Shown here: positions 25,800 to 35,251 of the stretch, piece after piece
Numbering within the stretch: the stretch's first letter is position 1
Layout: each line of letters opens with the position of its first letter
Assembly: GCF_011174675.1 (NCBI RefSeq)
Contig: NZ_JAANIG010000009.1
Coordinates: forward strand, 1 to 64,000
DNA length: 64,000 bases
Reading direction: 5' to 3'
Origin: Perlabentimonas gracilis
GTDB lineage: Bacteria; Bacteroidota; Bacteroidia; Bacteroidales; Tenuifilaceae
Notes under the pieces: generated by a model
Seen by the model: only the letters and a program-made list of their open reading frames with translations
The model's database searches: none
What the model was told of the DNA's origin: nothing
Position numbers and translations under genes: made by a program

Positions 25800-26771
25800 A
25801 TGTCAGTATTAGTTTTCACTGAAAATTGGGACGGAAAATTCAAAAAGCTCTCTTTCGAGCTTGTTTCCTACGCCAGTAAAGTTGCCGAAATGCTTGGCAC
25901 CACTGCAACAGCCCTTTCAATTGGTAATGTTGCCGACGATGAGCTAACCAAGCTTGGTAATTACGGTGCAAAAAAAATTATTAACCTAAATAACGACGCC
26001 TTAAAAACACTCGATAGCCAGGCGTACACCGCTGCTATTGCTGAGATGGCTCAGAAAGAGGATGCTAAGGTTATTGTTGTGGCCAACAACAATATGGGTA
26101 AATCAATTGCACCTCGCTTGTCGGTAAGGCTAAAAGCTGCTATTGGATCGGGTGTTAGCAAGCTACCCGTTAGCACCGAGCCATTTGTTGTTTACAAAAG
26201 AGCATACTCGGGTAATTCTTTTGCCAATGTTGCCCTAAAAACTGAGGTTAAAATCCTTACCCTCATGCAGAACTCTTTCGATATTGTTGAAACTTCAAAT
26301 GAGGCAACCATTGAGGCTGGCTCTGTAAGTATCGATGGTGCAATGGTTAAAACTCAGGTTAAAGATGTGCAGAAGCAAACAGGTAAGCTGCTGCTAACCG
26401 ATGCCGAGATTGTAGTGTCAGGAGGGCGTGGAATGAAATCGCCCGATAATTGGGCTCCCCTTCAGGAGCTGGCTGACCTGCTTGGAGCAGCTACAGCTTG
26501 CTCGCGCCCTGTTTCCGATGAGGGATGGCGCCCACACGAGGAGCACACTGGCCAAACCGGTAAAATTGTTGCACCTAACCTATACTTTGCCATTGGTATC
26601 TCCGGAGCTACGCAGCACTTGGCTGGCGTTAGCGCATCAAAATACATTGTTGCCATTAATACCGATAAGGATGCACCTATCTTTGAGGCTGCTCAGTACG
26701 GTATAGTAGGCGATGCTGCCAAGGTTCTTCCTAAGCTGGTTGAAGCGGTTAAGGAAGCGAAAGCAAAGTAG
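25800..26771 (+). CDS. etfA: Electron transfer flavoprotein subunit alpha
   Basis: 323 aa. The C-terminal FAD-binding domain is clear: [59 protein letters not shown] and [21 protein letters not shown]. It partners EtfB (32-nt gap). No extra N-terminal ferredoxin domain is present and the length is standard, so nothing points to a bifurcating type by sequence alone. Confidence 0.95.
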   Translation: MSVLVFTENWDGKFKKLSFELVSYASKVAEMLGTTATALSIGNVADDELTKLGNYGAKKIINLNNDALKTLDSQAYTAAIAEMAQKEDAKVIVVANNNMGKSIAPRLSVRLKAAIGSGVSKLPVSTEPFVVYKRAYSGNSFANVALKTEVKILTLMQNSFDIVETSNEATIEAGSVSIDGAMVKTQVKDVQKQTGKLLLTDAEIVVSGGRGMKSPDNWAPLQELADLLGAATACSRPVSDEGWRPHEEHTGQTGKIVAPNLYFAIGISGATQHLAGVSASKYIVAINTDKDAPIFEAAQYGIVGDAAKVLPKLVEAVKEAKAK

Positions 26772-26812
26772 ATGAAATTATGAATTTTGAATGTAAAATG
26801 TAGAATGTAGAA

Positions 26813-26833
26813 CCTGCCTGCCGCAGGCAGGTG
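26813..26833. repeat. Short perfect palindrome
   Basis: A stem ACCTGCCTG/CAGGCAGGT of 9 bp with a CCG loop. It resembles the CCTGCCTG-type palindrome inside the tRNA-Ser tandem units at the window start, so it probably belongs to the same dispersed repeat family. Confidence 0.7.
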
Positions 26834-26900
26834 ATGAAGTTTTCTGCTGATTATCTTTAGTCCTTGAGTGAGCGGGATTCAATATTGGCATAAGTTAATT

Positions 26901-27281
26901 ATGGTTGAAAATTCAAGAACATACAACTTAGAGGCAAGGTTAATTTCTTTTGCTGTTCAAGTTCTCGAAATATCAGAAATGCTTCCAAGAACATTTGCTG
27001 GCAACCATATTTCAGGTCAAATTATTAGGAGTGGCACTTCGCCTGCATTAAATTATGGCGAAGCACAAGCAGCAGAGTCAACCAAAGATTTCATCCACAA
27101 AATGGGAATTGTTTTAAAAGAACTTCGCGAAACAAGCATTAGCCTGAGAATAATAATTCAAAAACCATTAGTTGCTAATATTGACGAGGTTCAAAAGTGC
27201 CTGAATGAATGTAATGAGCTTATTGCAATTTTTGCAACAAGTATCAAAACAGCTAAAGCCAAAAGCATTAAGAAACAGTAA
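26901..27281 (+). CDS. Four-helix bundle protein (23S rRNA intervening-sequence protein family)
   Basis: 126 aa, all-helical. The pattern RLISFAVQVLEISEMLP...GNHISGQIIRSGTSPALNYGEAQAAES...DFIHKMGIVLKELRETSISLRII is characteristic of the S23/IVP family. These proteins are encoded in intervening sequences of 23S rRNA genes and as free-standing genes in many Bacteroidota; relatives include the avd accessory protein of diversity-generating retroelements. The function is unknown. ATG 26901 is chosen at the start of the conserved domain. It interrupts the etf operon and is flanked by inverted repeats. Confidence 0.85.
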   Translation: MVENSRTYNLEARLISFAVQVLEISEMLPRTFAGNHISGQIIRSGTSPALNYGEAQAAESTKDFIHKMGIVLKELRETSISLRIIIQKPLVANIDEVQKCLNECNELIAIFATSIKTAKAKSIKKQ

Positions 27282-27371
27282 CCTTTAAAGTATATCATTC
27301 ATCATTTATTATTTTTACATTTTACATTCAGAATTCTACATTCAATAAAGTTTTCAACATAAATTATTAGT

Positions 27372-28691
27372 ATGATTAACCAACTACTCTTTGCCATTGC
27401 GCTGCTCATCACCCTGGGGGTATTTGCGTTTACTGCTTGGCGCTACATTAAGCTGTTTAAGCTTACAAAACCCGATTTCCCTGTTCGCGATTTTGGCAAG
27501 CGCATTGGCCTTATGATGAAGGTGGCCATTGGCCAAACCAAAATGTTCCGCAGGCCCATTCTTGGGTTTATTCATGCTCTGGTATTCTGGGGCTTCTTGG
27601 TGATTCTTGTGGGAAGCATCGAGATGGTAATAGACGGGCTTTCTGGCATAGAGCGCTCGCTCAACGTAATGGGCTGGTTTTACAATTTCCTAATGGCTAC
27701 CGGCGACATCTTTGCCCTTATAATTGCCATAGCAATTATTATCTTCCTATCGCGTCGACTGTTTATGCACGTTAAGCGTTTCGAGGGGATTGAAATGAAG
27801 CATATCTCGCATATCGATGCCAACGTTGCGCTTACCATCATCTTTTTACTAATGGTTTCGCTGCTGGGAATGAATGCCGCTTACGTTGCGCATAGCTCAG
27901 CAGTTAATGCCGATACTCATGGGGTTTTCCCAGTGAGCGAGTATATTGCATTAGCATTTGGTAGCCTTAGCGTTGAGTCAATGCACCTATACCATGAAAT
28001 ATTCTGGTGGTCGCACATCTTGCTAATCTTTGTGTTTGCCAACATCCTGCCTTACTCTAAGCACTTCCATGTGTTCATGTCGGTGCCAAACGTTTTCCTC
28101 TCCAGATTAGAGCCGCTAGGCAAATTACCTAATATGGATAGTGTTACCCGCGAGGTGAAGCTGATGATGGATCCCGAAACAGCTTTTGCAGCTGCTCCTG
28201 CCGATGCACCGGTTGAGCGTTTTGGCGTGCTCGATGCCGAGGATGCCTCTTGGAAAAACTATTTTGATGCGTTGGCCTGTACTGAGTGCGGAAGGTGTAC
28301 TGCGGTATGCCCAGCCAATATCACAGGCAAGAAACTATCGCCCCGAAAAGTTATGATGGATTTAAGGGCAAGGATGAAGGAGAAGCGTGATGGATTGCTC
28401 AAGCAGGGCAAGGAGTACAGCGATGGCAAGTCGTTAGTTCGCGATTATATCAGCGAGGAGGAGTTATGGGCATGTACTACATGCAATGCGTGTGCTCAGG
28501 AGTGCCCAATAAATATCGACCACCCCAAGTTTATTGTTGATATGCGCCGTTACCTGGTAATGGAGGAGGGTTCAGCGCCTGGCGAGCTAAAAGCAACCTT
28601 TAGTAATATCGAGAATAATGGTGCGCCTTGGCAATACTCCCCAGAGGATAGGCTTGTTTGGGCAGAGGATCTGGAGATGAATAAGGTATAA
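27372..28691 (+). CDS. Membrane Fe-S oxidoreductase (cytochrome b-like plus two 4Fe-4S clusters)
   Basis: 439 aa. About five N-terminal membrane helices (MINQLLFAIALLITLGVFAF and others up to about 235) with several His, resembling the NarI/HdrE-type haem b module. Then comes a cytoplasmic ferredoxin domain with CTECGRCTAVCP (from C303) and CTTCNACAQECP (from C368). Similar proteins pass electrons from Etf to menaquinone. The downstream gene supplies the cysteine-rich domain that is fused in many relatives. It is cotranscribed with etfBA and acyl-CoA dehydrogenase by position. Confidence 0.85.
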   Translation: MINQLLFAIALLITLGVFAFTAWRYIKLFKLTKPDFPVRDFGKRIGLMMKVAIGQTKMFRRPILGFIHALVFWGFLVILVGSIEMVIDGLSGIERSLNVMGWFYNFLMATGDIFALIIAIAIIIFLSRRLFMHVKRFEGIEMKHISHIDANVALTIIFLLMVSLLGMNAAYVAHSSAVNADTHGVFPVSEYIALAFGSLSVESMHLYHEIFWWSHILLIFVFANILPYSKHFHVFMSVPNVFLSRLEPLGKLPNMDSVTREVKLMMDPETAFAAAPADAPVERFGVLDAEDASWKNYFDALACTECGRCTAVCPANITGKKLSPRKVMMDLRARMKEKRDGLLKQGKEYSDGKSLVRDYISEEELWACTTCNACAQECPINIDHPKFIVDMRRYLVMEEGSAPGELKATFSNIENNGAPWQYSPEDRLVWAEDLEMNKV

Positions 28692-28757
28692 ACTTTTGCA
28701 TTCACTCAGAGAATGTAAAATGCTAAATTTAGAATGTAAAAGTTAAGAATTAATCAT

Positions 28758-29552
28758 ATGGAAACAGTAAAAATTCAAGTACCAGTAATGGCAGACCTTT
28801 TTGCCAAGGGCGAAAAGCCAGAGTATCTTTTCTGGGTTGGCTGCGCTGGTGCATACGACGATAGGTACAAGAAGGTAGCCAGAGCTTTTGCAAAAATTCT
28901 TACACACCTAAATATCAGCTATGCTGTGCTTGGTAAGGAGGAGAGTTGCACTGGCGATCCCGCTCGTAGGGCAGGTAACGAAATGCTTTACCAAATGCAG
29001 GCCATGCAGAATATCGAGCTATTTAAGATGTACGAGGTGAAGAAAATTATCGCCATTTGCCCTCACTGCTACAATATCTTTAAAAATGAGTACCCCGACT
29101 TGGGCGGTAGCTACGAGGTGATAAGCTACGTTGAGTTTCTCGATAAGCTAATGGATAACGGTACGCTAAAGGTTGATATCAGCAGGTTTGCTAACGACCG
29201 CATCACCTTTCATGACCCTTGCTACCTTGGGCGTGCCAACGGTATTTACGACGAACCGCGCAGAATTCTCAAAGCGCTTACAACAAACCTTATCGAGATG
29301 GGTAGGAATAAGAGCTTTGCGCTTTGCTGTGGTGCTGGCGGTGGGCAGATGTTTAAGGAGGCCGAAAAGGGTGACAAGGAGGTGTTTATTGAGCGCACCG
29401 AGGATGCCCTTAAAACCGAACCGCAGATTATTGCCACATCGTGTCCATTCTGTATGACCATGATGACCGATGGCATTAAGTACAAGAACAAAGAGGAAGA
29501 AATTAAAAACTACGATATTGCCGAGCTAATTGCAATATCGTTGGGTTTGTAA
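28758..29552 (+). CDS. Cysteine-rich (CCG) domain Fe-S oxidoreductase, HdrB/D-like
   Basis: 264 aa, soluble. Two CCG-type repeats: SCTGDPARRAGNEM with ICPHCYNIFKNEY, and HDPCYLGR with CCGAGGGQMF and SCPFC. In HdrB, GlpC and related proteins these bind a non-cubane or 4Fe-4S cluster at the site where electrons leave or enter. Together with the preceding membrane protein it would make up one Etf-linked quinone oxidoreductase split over two genes (inference). Confidence 0.85.
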   Translation: METVKIQVPVMADLFAKGEKPEYLFWVGCAGAYDDRYKKVARAFAKILTHLNISYAVLGKEESCTGDPARRAGNEMLYQMQAMQNIELFKMYEVKKIIAICPHCYNIFKNEYPDLGGSYEVISYVEFLDKLMDNGTLKVDISRFANDRITFHDPCYLGRANGIYDEPRRILKALTTNLIEMGRNKSFALCCGAGGGQMFKEAEKGDKEVFIERTEDALKTEPQIIATSCPFCMTMMTDGIKYKNKEEEIKNYDIAELIAISLGL

Positions 29553-29583
29553 ACAAATAAGCTAACTATAACCTTATAAACAC

Positions 29584-31362
29584 ATGGAAACTGTTAATCT
29601 GAAAAGCGGCGAATTTCTTGTAAAAGATGTTGATGCCAAGGATATATTTATCCCCGAGGAGTTTAATGAGGAGCAACGTATGATTGCTCAAACCTGTCGC
29701 GATTTTATGGAGGCCGAGGTTTTTCCTAATCTCGAGAAAATTGATAAGGGCGACAGAGAGCTTATGAAAAGTATCCTACATAAAGCAGGTGAACTGGGTA
29801 TGCTAGGTATTGCTGTTCCCGAGGAGTACAATGGCTTTGGACAAGATTTTGTAACACAAATGCTTGTTGCTGAAACCACTGGGGCTGGTTACTCATTCTC
29901 AGTTGCCTATATGTGCCATTGTGGTATTGGTACTATGCCCATTATGTACTACGGTAACGAGGAGCAGCGTCAGAATTATGTTTCGAGGCTTGCCACTGGC
30001 GAACTAATTGGTGCATACTGTTTAACCGAGCCAGGCGCAGGAAGCGATGCCAACTCGGGTAAAACAACTGCAACCCTTAGCGAGGATGGAAAGCATTACA
30101 TCCTCAACGGACAAAAGATGTGGATAACCAATGGTGGCTTCTGCGATACTCAAGTTGTATTTGCCAAAATTGATAACGACCGTATCCTAAGTGCATTCAT
30201 CGTTGAGAGCGATTGGCCTGGCGTAGTTATTGGCCCCGATGAGCACAAGATGGGAATCAAGGGTTCGTCAACCACTCAAATATACTACAACGATGTAAAG
30301 GTACCAGTTGAGAATATGATTGGTGCCCGTGGCGAAGGTTTCCGTATTGCCCTTAGCATACTGCATATGGGCCGTATGAAGTTGGGGGCTAACGTAATTG
30401 GCGCAGCCAAGCAAACCATTACCGATGCAGTGCGCTATGCCAACGAGCGTAAGCAGTTCAACACCCTGATTTCGAACTTCGGTGCCATTAAGCATAAATT
30501 GGCACAGATGGCCATTAAAACCTTTGCTCACGAATCTGCAATTTACCGTGTTAGTAAGGATGTTGAGATCTTAATCAACAAGTATAAATCCGAAGGTTGC
30601 GACCAAGGCCGTGCTGCCATTGATGGCATTAGCCACTATGCAGTTGAGGATGCCATACTTAAGGTTTGGGGTTCGGAGATGCTCGACTACGTTGTAGACG
30701 AAGGTGTTCAAATTCACGGTGGTATGGGTTACTCTGCCGAGATGAACATTGATCGTGGCTACCGCGACTCTCGAATCAATAGAATATTTGAAGGCACCAA
30801 TGAGATTAACCGCCTATTGGTAGTTGAGGCTGCAACGAAGCGTGCCATGAAGGGTGAGTATAACCTGTTTGAATTGGCCGAGGAGCTGCATAATAACCTA
30901 GATACCATAACCGACGGCGCTAAGAATGGCGAATCCTATTTTGAGCAAAAGCGTAGGTACATGCAGAACTTCAAGAAAGCCATAATGCTCACTATTCAAA
31001 GTGCTACTCAAGCACTTGGCAAGAAGTATATGCAGGAGCAGGAGGTGGTTAACAACCTGTCTAACATGATTATGGAACTTTACGAGGCAGAATCGATGGC
31101 CCTTAGGGTTGAAAAGCTGGAAGGTTTGAACGGAACCAAGGAGATTTACCGCGATATGCTCGATGTGTTTGTATACGATACAGCAAGCTTGCTTCGTAAG
31201 AATGCAAAGGATGCCATATACTCAAGCATTGAGGATGTAAACGAGGCCGAGAAGCTGGTTAAGGCTGTAAAAACGCTTACTCGTGTCGAAGGGGTAAACG
31301 TTATGAAGGCTCGTAGGAATATCGCCAATTTGATGATTGAGGAGAACGAGTATAAGTTTTAG
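29584..31362 (+). CDS. Acyl-CoA dehydrogenase, long form
   Basis: 592 aa. ACAD N-terminal helices (EEFNEEQRMIAQTCRDFMEAEVFP), middle barrel (YCLTEPGAGSDANS and KMWITNGGF, flavin contacts) and C-terminal domain (VQIHGGMGYSAEMNIDRGYRDSRINRIFEGTNEINRLLV). A further C-terminal extension of about 170 residues follows, as in long ACADs of the ACAD9/VLCAD type. It oxidises acyl-CoA to enoyl-CoA and hands electrons to Etf. The chain-length preference cannot be read. It is the last gene of the operon and is followed by a strong terminator. Confidence 0.94.
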   Translation: METVNLKSGEFLVKDVDAKDIFIPEEFNEEQRMIAQTCRDFMEAEVFPNLEKIDKGDRELMKSILHKAGELGMLGIAVPEEYNGFGQDFVTQMLVAETTGAGYSFSVAYMCHCGIGTMPIMYYGNEEQRQNYVSRLATGELIGAYCLTEPGAGSDANSGKTTATLSEDGKHYILNGQKMWITNGGFCDTQVVFAKIDNDRILSAFIVESDWPGVVIGPDEHKMGIKGSSTTQIYYNDVKVPVENMIGARGEGFRIALSILHMGRMKLGANVIGAAKQTITDAVRYANERKQFNTLISNFGAIKHKLAQMAIKTFAHESAIYRVSKDVEILINKYKSEGCDQGRAAIDGISHYAVEDAILKVWGSEMLDYVVDEGVQIHGGMGYSAEMNIDRGYRDSRINRIFEGTNEINRLLVVEAATKRAMKGEYNLFELAEELHNNLDTITDGAKNGESYFEQKRRYMQNFKKAIMLTIQSATQALGKKYMQEQEVVNNLSNMIMELYEAESMALRVEKLEGLNGTKEIYRDMLDVFVYDTASLLRKNAKDAIYSSIEDVNEAEKLVKAVKTLTRVEGVNVMKARRNIANLMIEENEYKF

Positions 31363-31380
31363 CTCATGTACCTTAGATAT

Positions 31381-31418
31381 TAAAAAGCCAGCGCACTTCA
31401 ATGTGCGCTGGCTTTTTT
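31381..31418 (+). terminator. Intrinsic terminator of the etf/acyl-CoA dehydrogenase operon
   Basis: A perfect 11-bp stem AGCCAGCGCAC/GTGCGCTGGCT with loop TTCAAT, followed by a T tract. The A tract on the other side could also let it serve the convergent DUF3078 gene. Confidence 0.9.
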
Positions 31419-31442
31419 TATTGCGTTGCTTGCTGCAGTTGG

Positions 31443-32387
31443 CTAGAACTTGTAGGATATACCCAGTCCAAAAATCTCTTTAAACTGTACCCTTGGGTAC
31501 GACTCCTCAACGCCATCAACCTCCTTGGCAATTTTAATCTTATCGTCGTAAATAAGGTGGGTGTTGAAATTAACATTAAGGAATTTGTTAATTTTTAGTG
31601 ATATCAGGTTTTCCCAGTTAACTACAATATTCTGCGGATTCTCTAGATAGTTAGAGAAAAGGTCGAGCTTAGAGGTTATCGAAACGTTTTTAAGGAACTC
31701 GCTGTCAAAGTCGTTTTTCGTGAAGATAAACCGAACGTATCCACCAAACTCGCTAAAACTTTTATCTCCGGGATCAACACCAAAAGCACCAGAGTTTGAC
31801 AGCTCATCATCCATAACAAAGGTAACCTTGCCTGTAACTGGAGCAGCAAAAACACTTAGGTAGCTCGATGGCTTGTAGTCCATACCAATAGCCATAATAA
31901 TGTATGCTGGTGCAAAGGCATCGGATATCCTGCTCTTGGTACCATCGGCTTTGTAGTTGTAACCAGCCGTCATTTGCGATTTGAAGTTGAATAGCCCTGC
32001 ATAGTAAAGATTTTTATAGGCCTCGCGACCAAATTTCGATAGGAGGTCAATTTTGTCGTCAGTCTTTTTGTAGTCCGAGCCCTCACCTTGGTTCAATACT
32101 CCATAGCCAATATCCAAGGAGTTGTCCCAGGTGGTTTTTCCCTTCTTGTAATTAGCAAAAACGCTGAAGATACCATTCACTGCAAAGGAGTTCTCTCCAC
32201 CGGCAGCCCAATTAATTAAAGCGGTTTGTGCTACATTAAATCCAACAATACCTCCTGTTTTCCATCCAGGTATTGAATCGGTAGATTGTTCTTTAAGGGT
32301 CGATTCTGGTTCGGTTACCTGTCCGTAAACCGCTCCTGCTATAATCATTACAGGAATTACAAGTAGTGGTTTCCAATATCTTTTCAT
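31443..32387 (-). CDS. DUF3078 domain protein, predicted outer-membrane beta-barrel
   Basis: 314 aa. Signal peptide about 1-22 (VIPVMIIAGAVYGQ). The mature part has the DUF3078 pattern GWKTGGIVGFNVAQTALINWAAGGENSFAVNGIFS and alternating strands ending in an aromatic residue (IFGLGISYKF), as expected for an outer-membrane barrel. The family is common in Bacteroidota; its function is unknown. Confidence 0.85.
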   Translation of the reverse strand: MKRYWKPLLVIPVMIIAGAVYGQVTEPESTLKEQSTDSIPGWKTGGIVGFNVAQTALINWAAGGENSFAVNGIFSVFANYKKGKTTWDNSLDIGYGVLNQGEGSDYKKTDDKIDLLSKFGREAYKNLYYAGLFNFKSQMTAGYNYKADGTKSRISDAFAPAYIIMAIGMDYKPSSYLSVFAAPVTGKVTFVMDDELSNSGAFGVDPGDKSFSEFGGYVRFIFTKNDFDSEFLKNVSITSKLDLFSNYLENPQNIVVNWENLISLKINKFLNVNFNTHLIYDDKIKIAKEVDGVEESYPRVQFKEIFGLGISYKF

Positions 32388-32709
32388 CCTATTTTGCTTG
32401 TTAAGTTTGTTGGTTCCTATATCTAAAGGTATGATTTTTTTTTCATGATGAAAAAAACCATAATTAATGTTACTTCAATTATCCCTATAGGACAACGCTT
32501 ACTCGAATTTGGGAGATGGGCGAAATGCGTTATCCATTCATTATTGACCTAGAACAACTATCATAAGTTTTGGTCCACAGTCCTTAAAATAGCACAGCAT
32601 GCTTGTAATTTTGAAATAACTTGAGATAATGTAGGGGCCTTCTTGCGCAATTCAAACCCACATCTGTGAGAATTTTACTATTTTTGTCAACATAAATTAA
32701 TATAATTAT
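32388..32709. promoter_or_regulatory. Intergenic region between DUF3078 gene and phoH
   Basis: 322 bp, AT-rich. A plus-strand TATTTTTG (32679-32686) matches the -7 consensus 39 nt before the phoH ATG. No -33 box, RNA gene or further reading frame was recognised. Confidence 0.4.
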
Positions 32710-32724
32710 TTGGAGCATCGCTTG

Positions 32725-33702
32725 ATGAACGAACGACTTATTCTAATCGAAGGAATCGACCCACTTGCCTTGTACGGAGTGAACAACTCAATTTTTAACC
32801 TAATCTCGTCACATTTTCCTAAGCTCAAGATAATTGCCCGTGGCGACGAGCTAAAGGTGCTGGGAGAGGAGAGCGAAATTCAAGTACTTGAGGATAAACT
32901 CAACAAAATAATTGACTTTTCCCGTAGGTATAATCGCATAAGCGAGGATGTTGTAAAGGACTTTCTAAACGAAACTGATGATACCATCTCTCAGGCTGAG
33001 GAGAATTTTGGGGACGCATTGGTTTATGGGAACAATGGAAGGGTTATTAAAGCGCGTACTGTTAATCAGCGAATGCTGGTTGATAAGTACCTTGATCATG
33101 ATTTGCTTTTTGCCATTGGCCCAGCTGGATCGGGAAAAACCTATACTGCCATTGCTTTAGCTGTAAGGGCGTTGAAAAACAAGGAGGTGAAGCGGATTAT
33201 CCTAACCCGCCCCGCTGTGGAGGCAGGCGAGCGCTTGGGCTTTTTGCCTGGCGATTTGAAGGAGAAGCTCGATCCCTACCTACAGCCCCTGTATGATGCG
33301 CTTAACGATATGATACCTGCCCGTAAGCTCAACGACTATATGGAGGAGGGTACGGTACAAATTGCACCCCTTGCTTATATGCGTGGCCGAACGCTCGATA
33401 ATGCCTTTGTTATTCTTGATGAGGCACAGAATACCAGCATGAGCCAAATGAAGATGTTTCTTACCCGAATGGGTAATAACGCAAAGTTTATAGTTACTGG
33501 CGATGTTACCCAAATTGACCTGCCTCGCAGGGAAGACTCAGGCTTGGTTCCTACCCTCAAATTGCTTCAAGACATACCAGGGCTCGCTATTGTGCATTTC
33601 GACTCAAGGGATATCATTCGTCATAAGCTGGTGAAGTACATTGTACACGCTTTTGATAAGCTCACAAAGAATACAGAAGAAAATAGTAATCAAAACAAAT
33701 AA
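32725..33702 (+). CDS. phoH: PhoH-like ATPase
   Basis: 325 aa from ATG 32725 (a TTG at 32710 is possible). An N-terminal KH-like segment (about 1-90) precedes the PhoH ATPase: P-loop GPAGSGKT at 132-139, ILTRPAVEAGERLGFLPGDL, the Walker B AFVILDEAQNTS and VTGDVTQIDLP. PhoH/YbeZ proteins are linked to RNA metabolism and ribosome maturation with YbeY. The purC start follows immediately on its stop. Confidence 0.93.
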   Translation: MNERLILIEGIDPLALYGVNNSIFNLISSHFPKLKIIARGDELKVLGEESEIQVLEDKLNKIIDFSRRYNRISEDVVKDFLNETDDTISQAEENFGDALVYGNNGRVIKARTVNQRMLVDKYLDHDLLFAIGPAGSGKTYTAIALAVRALKNKEVKRIILTRPAVEAGERLGFLPGDLKEKLDPYLQPLYDALNDMIPARKLNDYMEEGTVQIAPLAYMRGRTLDNAFVILDEAQNTSMSQMKMFLTRMGNNAKFIVTGDVTQIDLPRREDSGLVPTLKLLQDIPGLAIVHFDSRDIIRHKLVKYIVHAFDKLTKNTEENSNQNK

Positions 33703-34671
33703 ATGGCTATGAACAAGGCAGTTGTAAATTCGAACTTCAAGTTTCCTGAGCAAACCAACGTTTACCATGGCAAGGTTCGCGATGTTTACACATTGGCTAC
33801 CGATGTGCTGGTTATGATTGTTTCCGATCGAATATCGGCTTTTGATGTGGTGCTACCTAAGGGTATTCCGTACAAAGGGCAAGTACTAAATCAGATTGCA
33901 TCAAGGTTTCTGGATGCAACCAGTCACATTGTGCCCAACTGGAAGATTGACACCCCCGACCCAATGGTAACCATTGGCCATAGGTGCGAGCCTTTTCCTG
34001 TGGAGATGATCATCCGTGGATACCTTACCGGCAGCTCATGGCGTGAGTACAAAAAGGGTGCTCGTGAAATTTGCGGAGTCCCAATCCCCGACGGAATGCG
34101 CGAGCACGAGGCGTTTCCCACGCCAATTATAACCCCAACTACCAAGGCAGAGCAGGGTGCGCATGACGAGAACATCTCTCGCGAGGAAATTCTTGCTCAG
34201 GGGATGGTTTCCGAAGAGGATTACGTAAAGCTCGAGGAGTACACGCTGAAGCTGTTTGAGCATGGCCAGAAAATGGCGAATGAGCGTGGGCTTATCCTTG
34301 TGGATACTAAGTATGAGTTTGGCAAGAAGGATGGCCAAATCTACCTAATTGATGAGGTGCATACTCCTGACTCATCACGTTACTTCTACCTCGATGGTTA
34401 CCAAGAGCGTTTCGATAAGGGTGAGCCTCAGCGTCAGCTATCAAAGGAGTTTGTACGTGAGTGGCTGATGGAGAATGGCTTCATGGGCAATCCGGGGCAA
34501 CAGGTACCCGAAATGACCGATGAGATTGTGAGCGGCATTAGTGAACGTTACATTGAGCTATATGAGCATATTATAGGCGAGAAGTTTGATAGAGCCTCCA
34601 CTGATGATATTGAAAGGCGTATCGAGGATAATGTGCTAAACTCTTTACGTAGGAACATGCTATTGGTATAG
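33703..34671 (+). CDS. purC: Phosphoribosylaminoimidazole-succinocarboxamide synthase
   Basis: 322 aa, the long SAICAR synthetase type. [52 protein letters not shown] and [14 protein letters not shown] are the ATP- and CAIR-binding blocks. It catalyses the aspartate addition step of purine synthesis. It is contiguous with phoH; no other pur genes are nearby. Confidence 0.96.
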   Translation: MAMNKAVVNSNFKFPEQTNVYHGKVRDVYTLATDVLVMIVSDRISAFDVVLPKGIPYKGQVLNQIASRFLDATSHIVPNWKIDTPDPMVTIGHRCEPFPVEMIIRGYLTGSSWREYKKGAREICGVPIPDGMREHEAFPTPIITPTTKAEQGAHDENISREEILAQGMVSEEDYVKLEEYTLKLFEHGQKMANERGLILVDTKYEFGKKDGQIYLIDEVHTPDSSRYFYLDGYQERFDKGEPQRQLSKEFVREWLMENGFMGNPGQQVPEMTDEIVSGISERYIELYEHIIGEKFDRASTDDIERRIEDNVLNSLRRNMLLV

Positions 34672-34698
34672 GCTCTGCTCTTTAAATAAATCAGTTCA

Positions 34699-35190
34699 AT
34701 GAGAATACTCAACATTTCTATAGCCCTACTATTGCTCCTTCTTACCGCATGCCATTCAACTAAAAAGGAGGGCGGTAGTGAGGTAGATTCTTCTGCCAGC
34801 TGGCAGTACCTGTCGCAAGAGCAGCTAGTTCAGCTGGGTATTCTTGTTAATGATTCAGCAATTATTTACAACAATAAGGTTGATGGTGTAGGAAGCCTCG
34901 ATTTGGTTATTATGGATAGGGACTATATGGGCAATATGGCATTAACCCAACAGACTAGCCTCCCTTTTTATCCCCGATACATCACCACATTGGATACAAT
35001 TCAAAGAACTATATATATGCTCTCTGGTAATGAGGCGCATAGCGAGGAGGAAGCACATCGATGGGAATCGTTCGGGAGCCTTGTACCTGTGATTGTTGAG
35101 CAAAAGCATGGTGAGAACCAGTTTGGCGAAACGCTTATCTTTTGGATGACTAAGACGCCTGAGCTGGAGAAATTATTAAAGCAATTGTAG
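34699..35190 (+). CDS. Putative lipoprotein of unknown function
   Basis: 163 aa. A lipobox LLTAC with C18 follows a hydrophobic leader (ISIALLLLLLTAC). The mature region is hydrophilic with no recognised domain (SWQYLSQEQLVQLGILVNDSAIIYNN). It follows purC by 27 nt and ends 20 nt before a strong terminator, so it may be the last gene of the phoH-purC unit. Confidence 0.65.
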   Translation: MRILNISIALLLLLLTACHSTKKEGGSEVDSSASWQYLSQEQLVQLGILVNDSAIIYNNKVDGVGSLDLVIMDRDYMGNMALTQQTSLPFYPRYITTLDTIQRTIYMLSGNEAHSEEEAHRWESFGSLVPVIVEQKHGENQFGETLIFWMTKTPELEKLLKQL

Positions 35191-35210
35191 CCACATAGAG
35201 CTGAAAACAG

Positions 35211-35239
35211 AAGGGCTTGGAGATTCTCCAAGCCCTTTT
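35211..35239. terminator. Intrinsic terminator between convergent genes
   Basis: AAGGGCTTGGAG pairs with CTCCAAGCCCTT around ATT, with T on the plus side and A on the other. It can stop both the lipoprotein gene and the convergent TlpA-like gene. Confidence 0.85.
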
Positions 35240-35251
35240 GTTCCTTGCTAT

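Larger units (their letters stand above)
26789..27330. mobile_element. Putative inserted element: four-helix-bundle gene flanked by 15-bp inverted repeats
   Basis: A perfect 15-bp inverted repeat (TGAATGTAAAATGTA at 26789-26803 and its complement at 27316-27330) encloses a palindrome and a lone four-helix-bundle gene within an otherwise coherent etf/acyl-CoA dehydrogenase operon. A further partial copy (GAATGTAAAATG) occurs at 28711-28722. No transposase is present, so mobility is only inferred. Confidence 0.5.
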
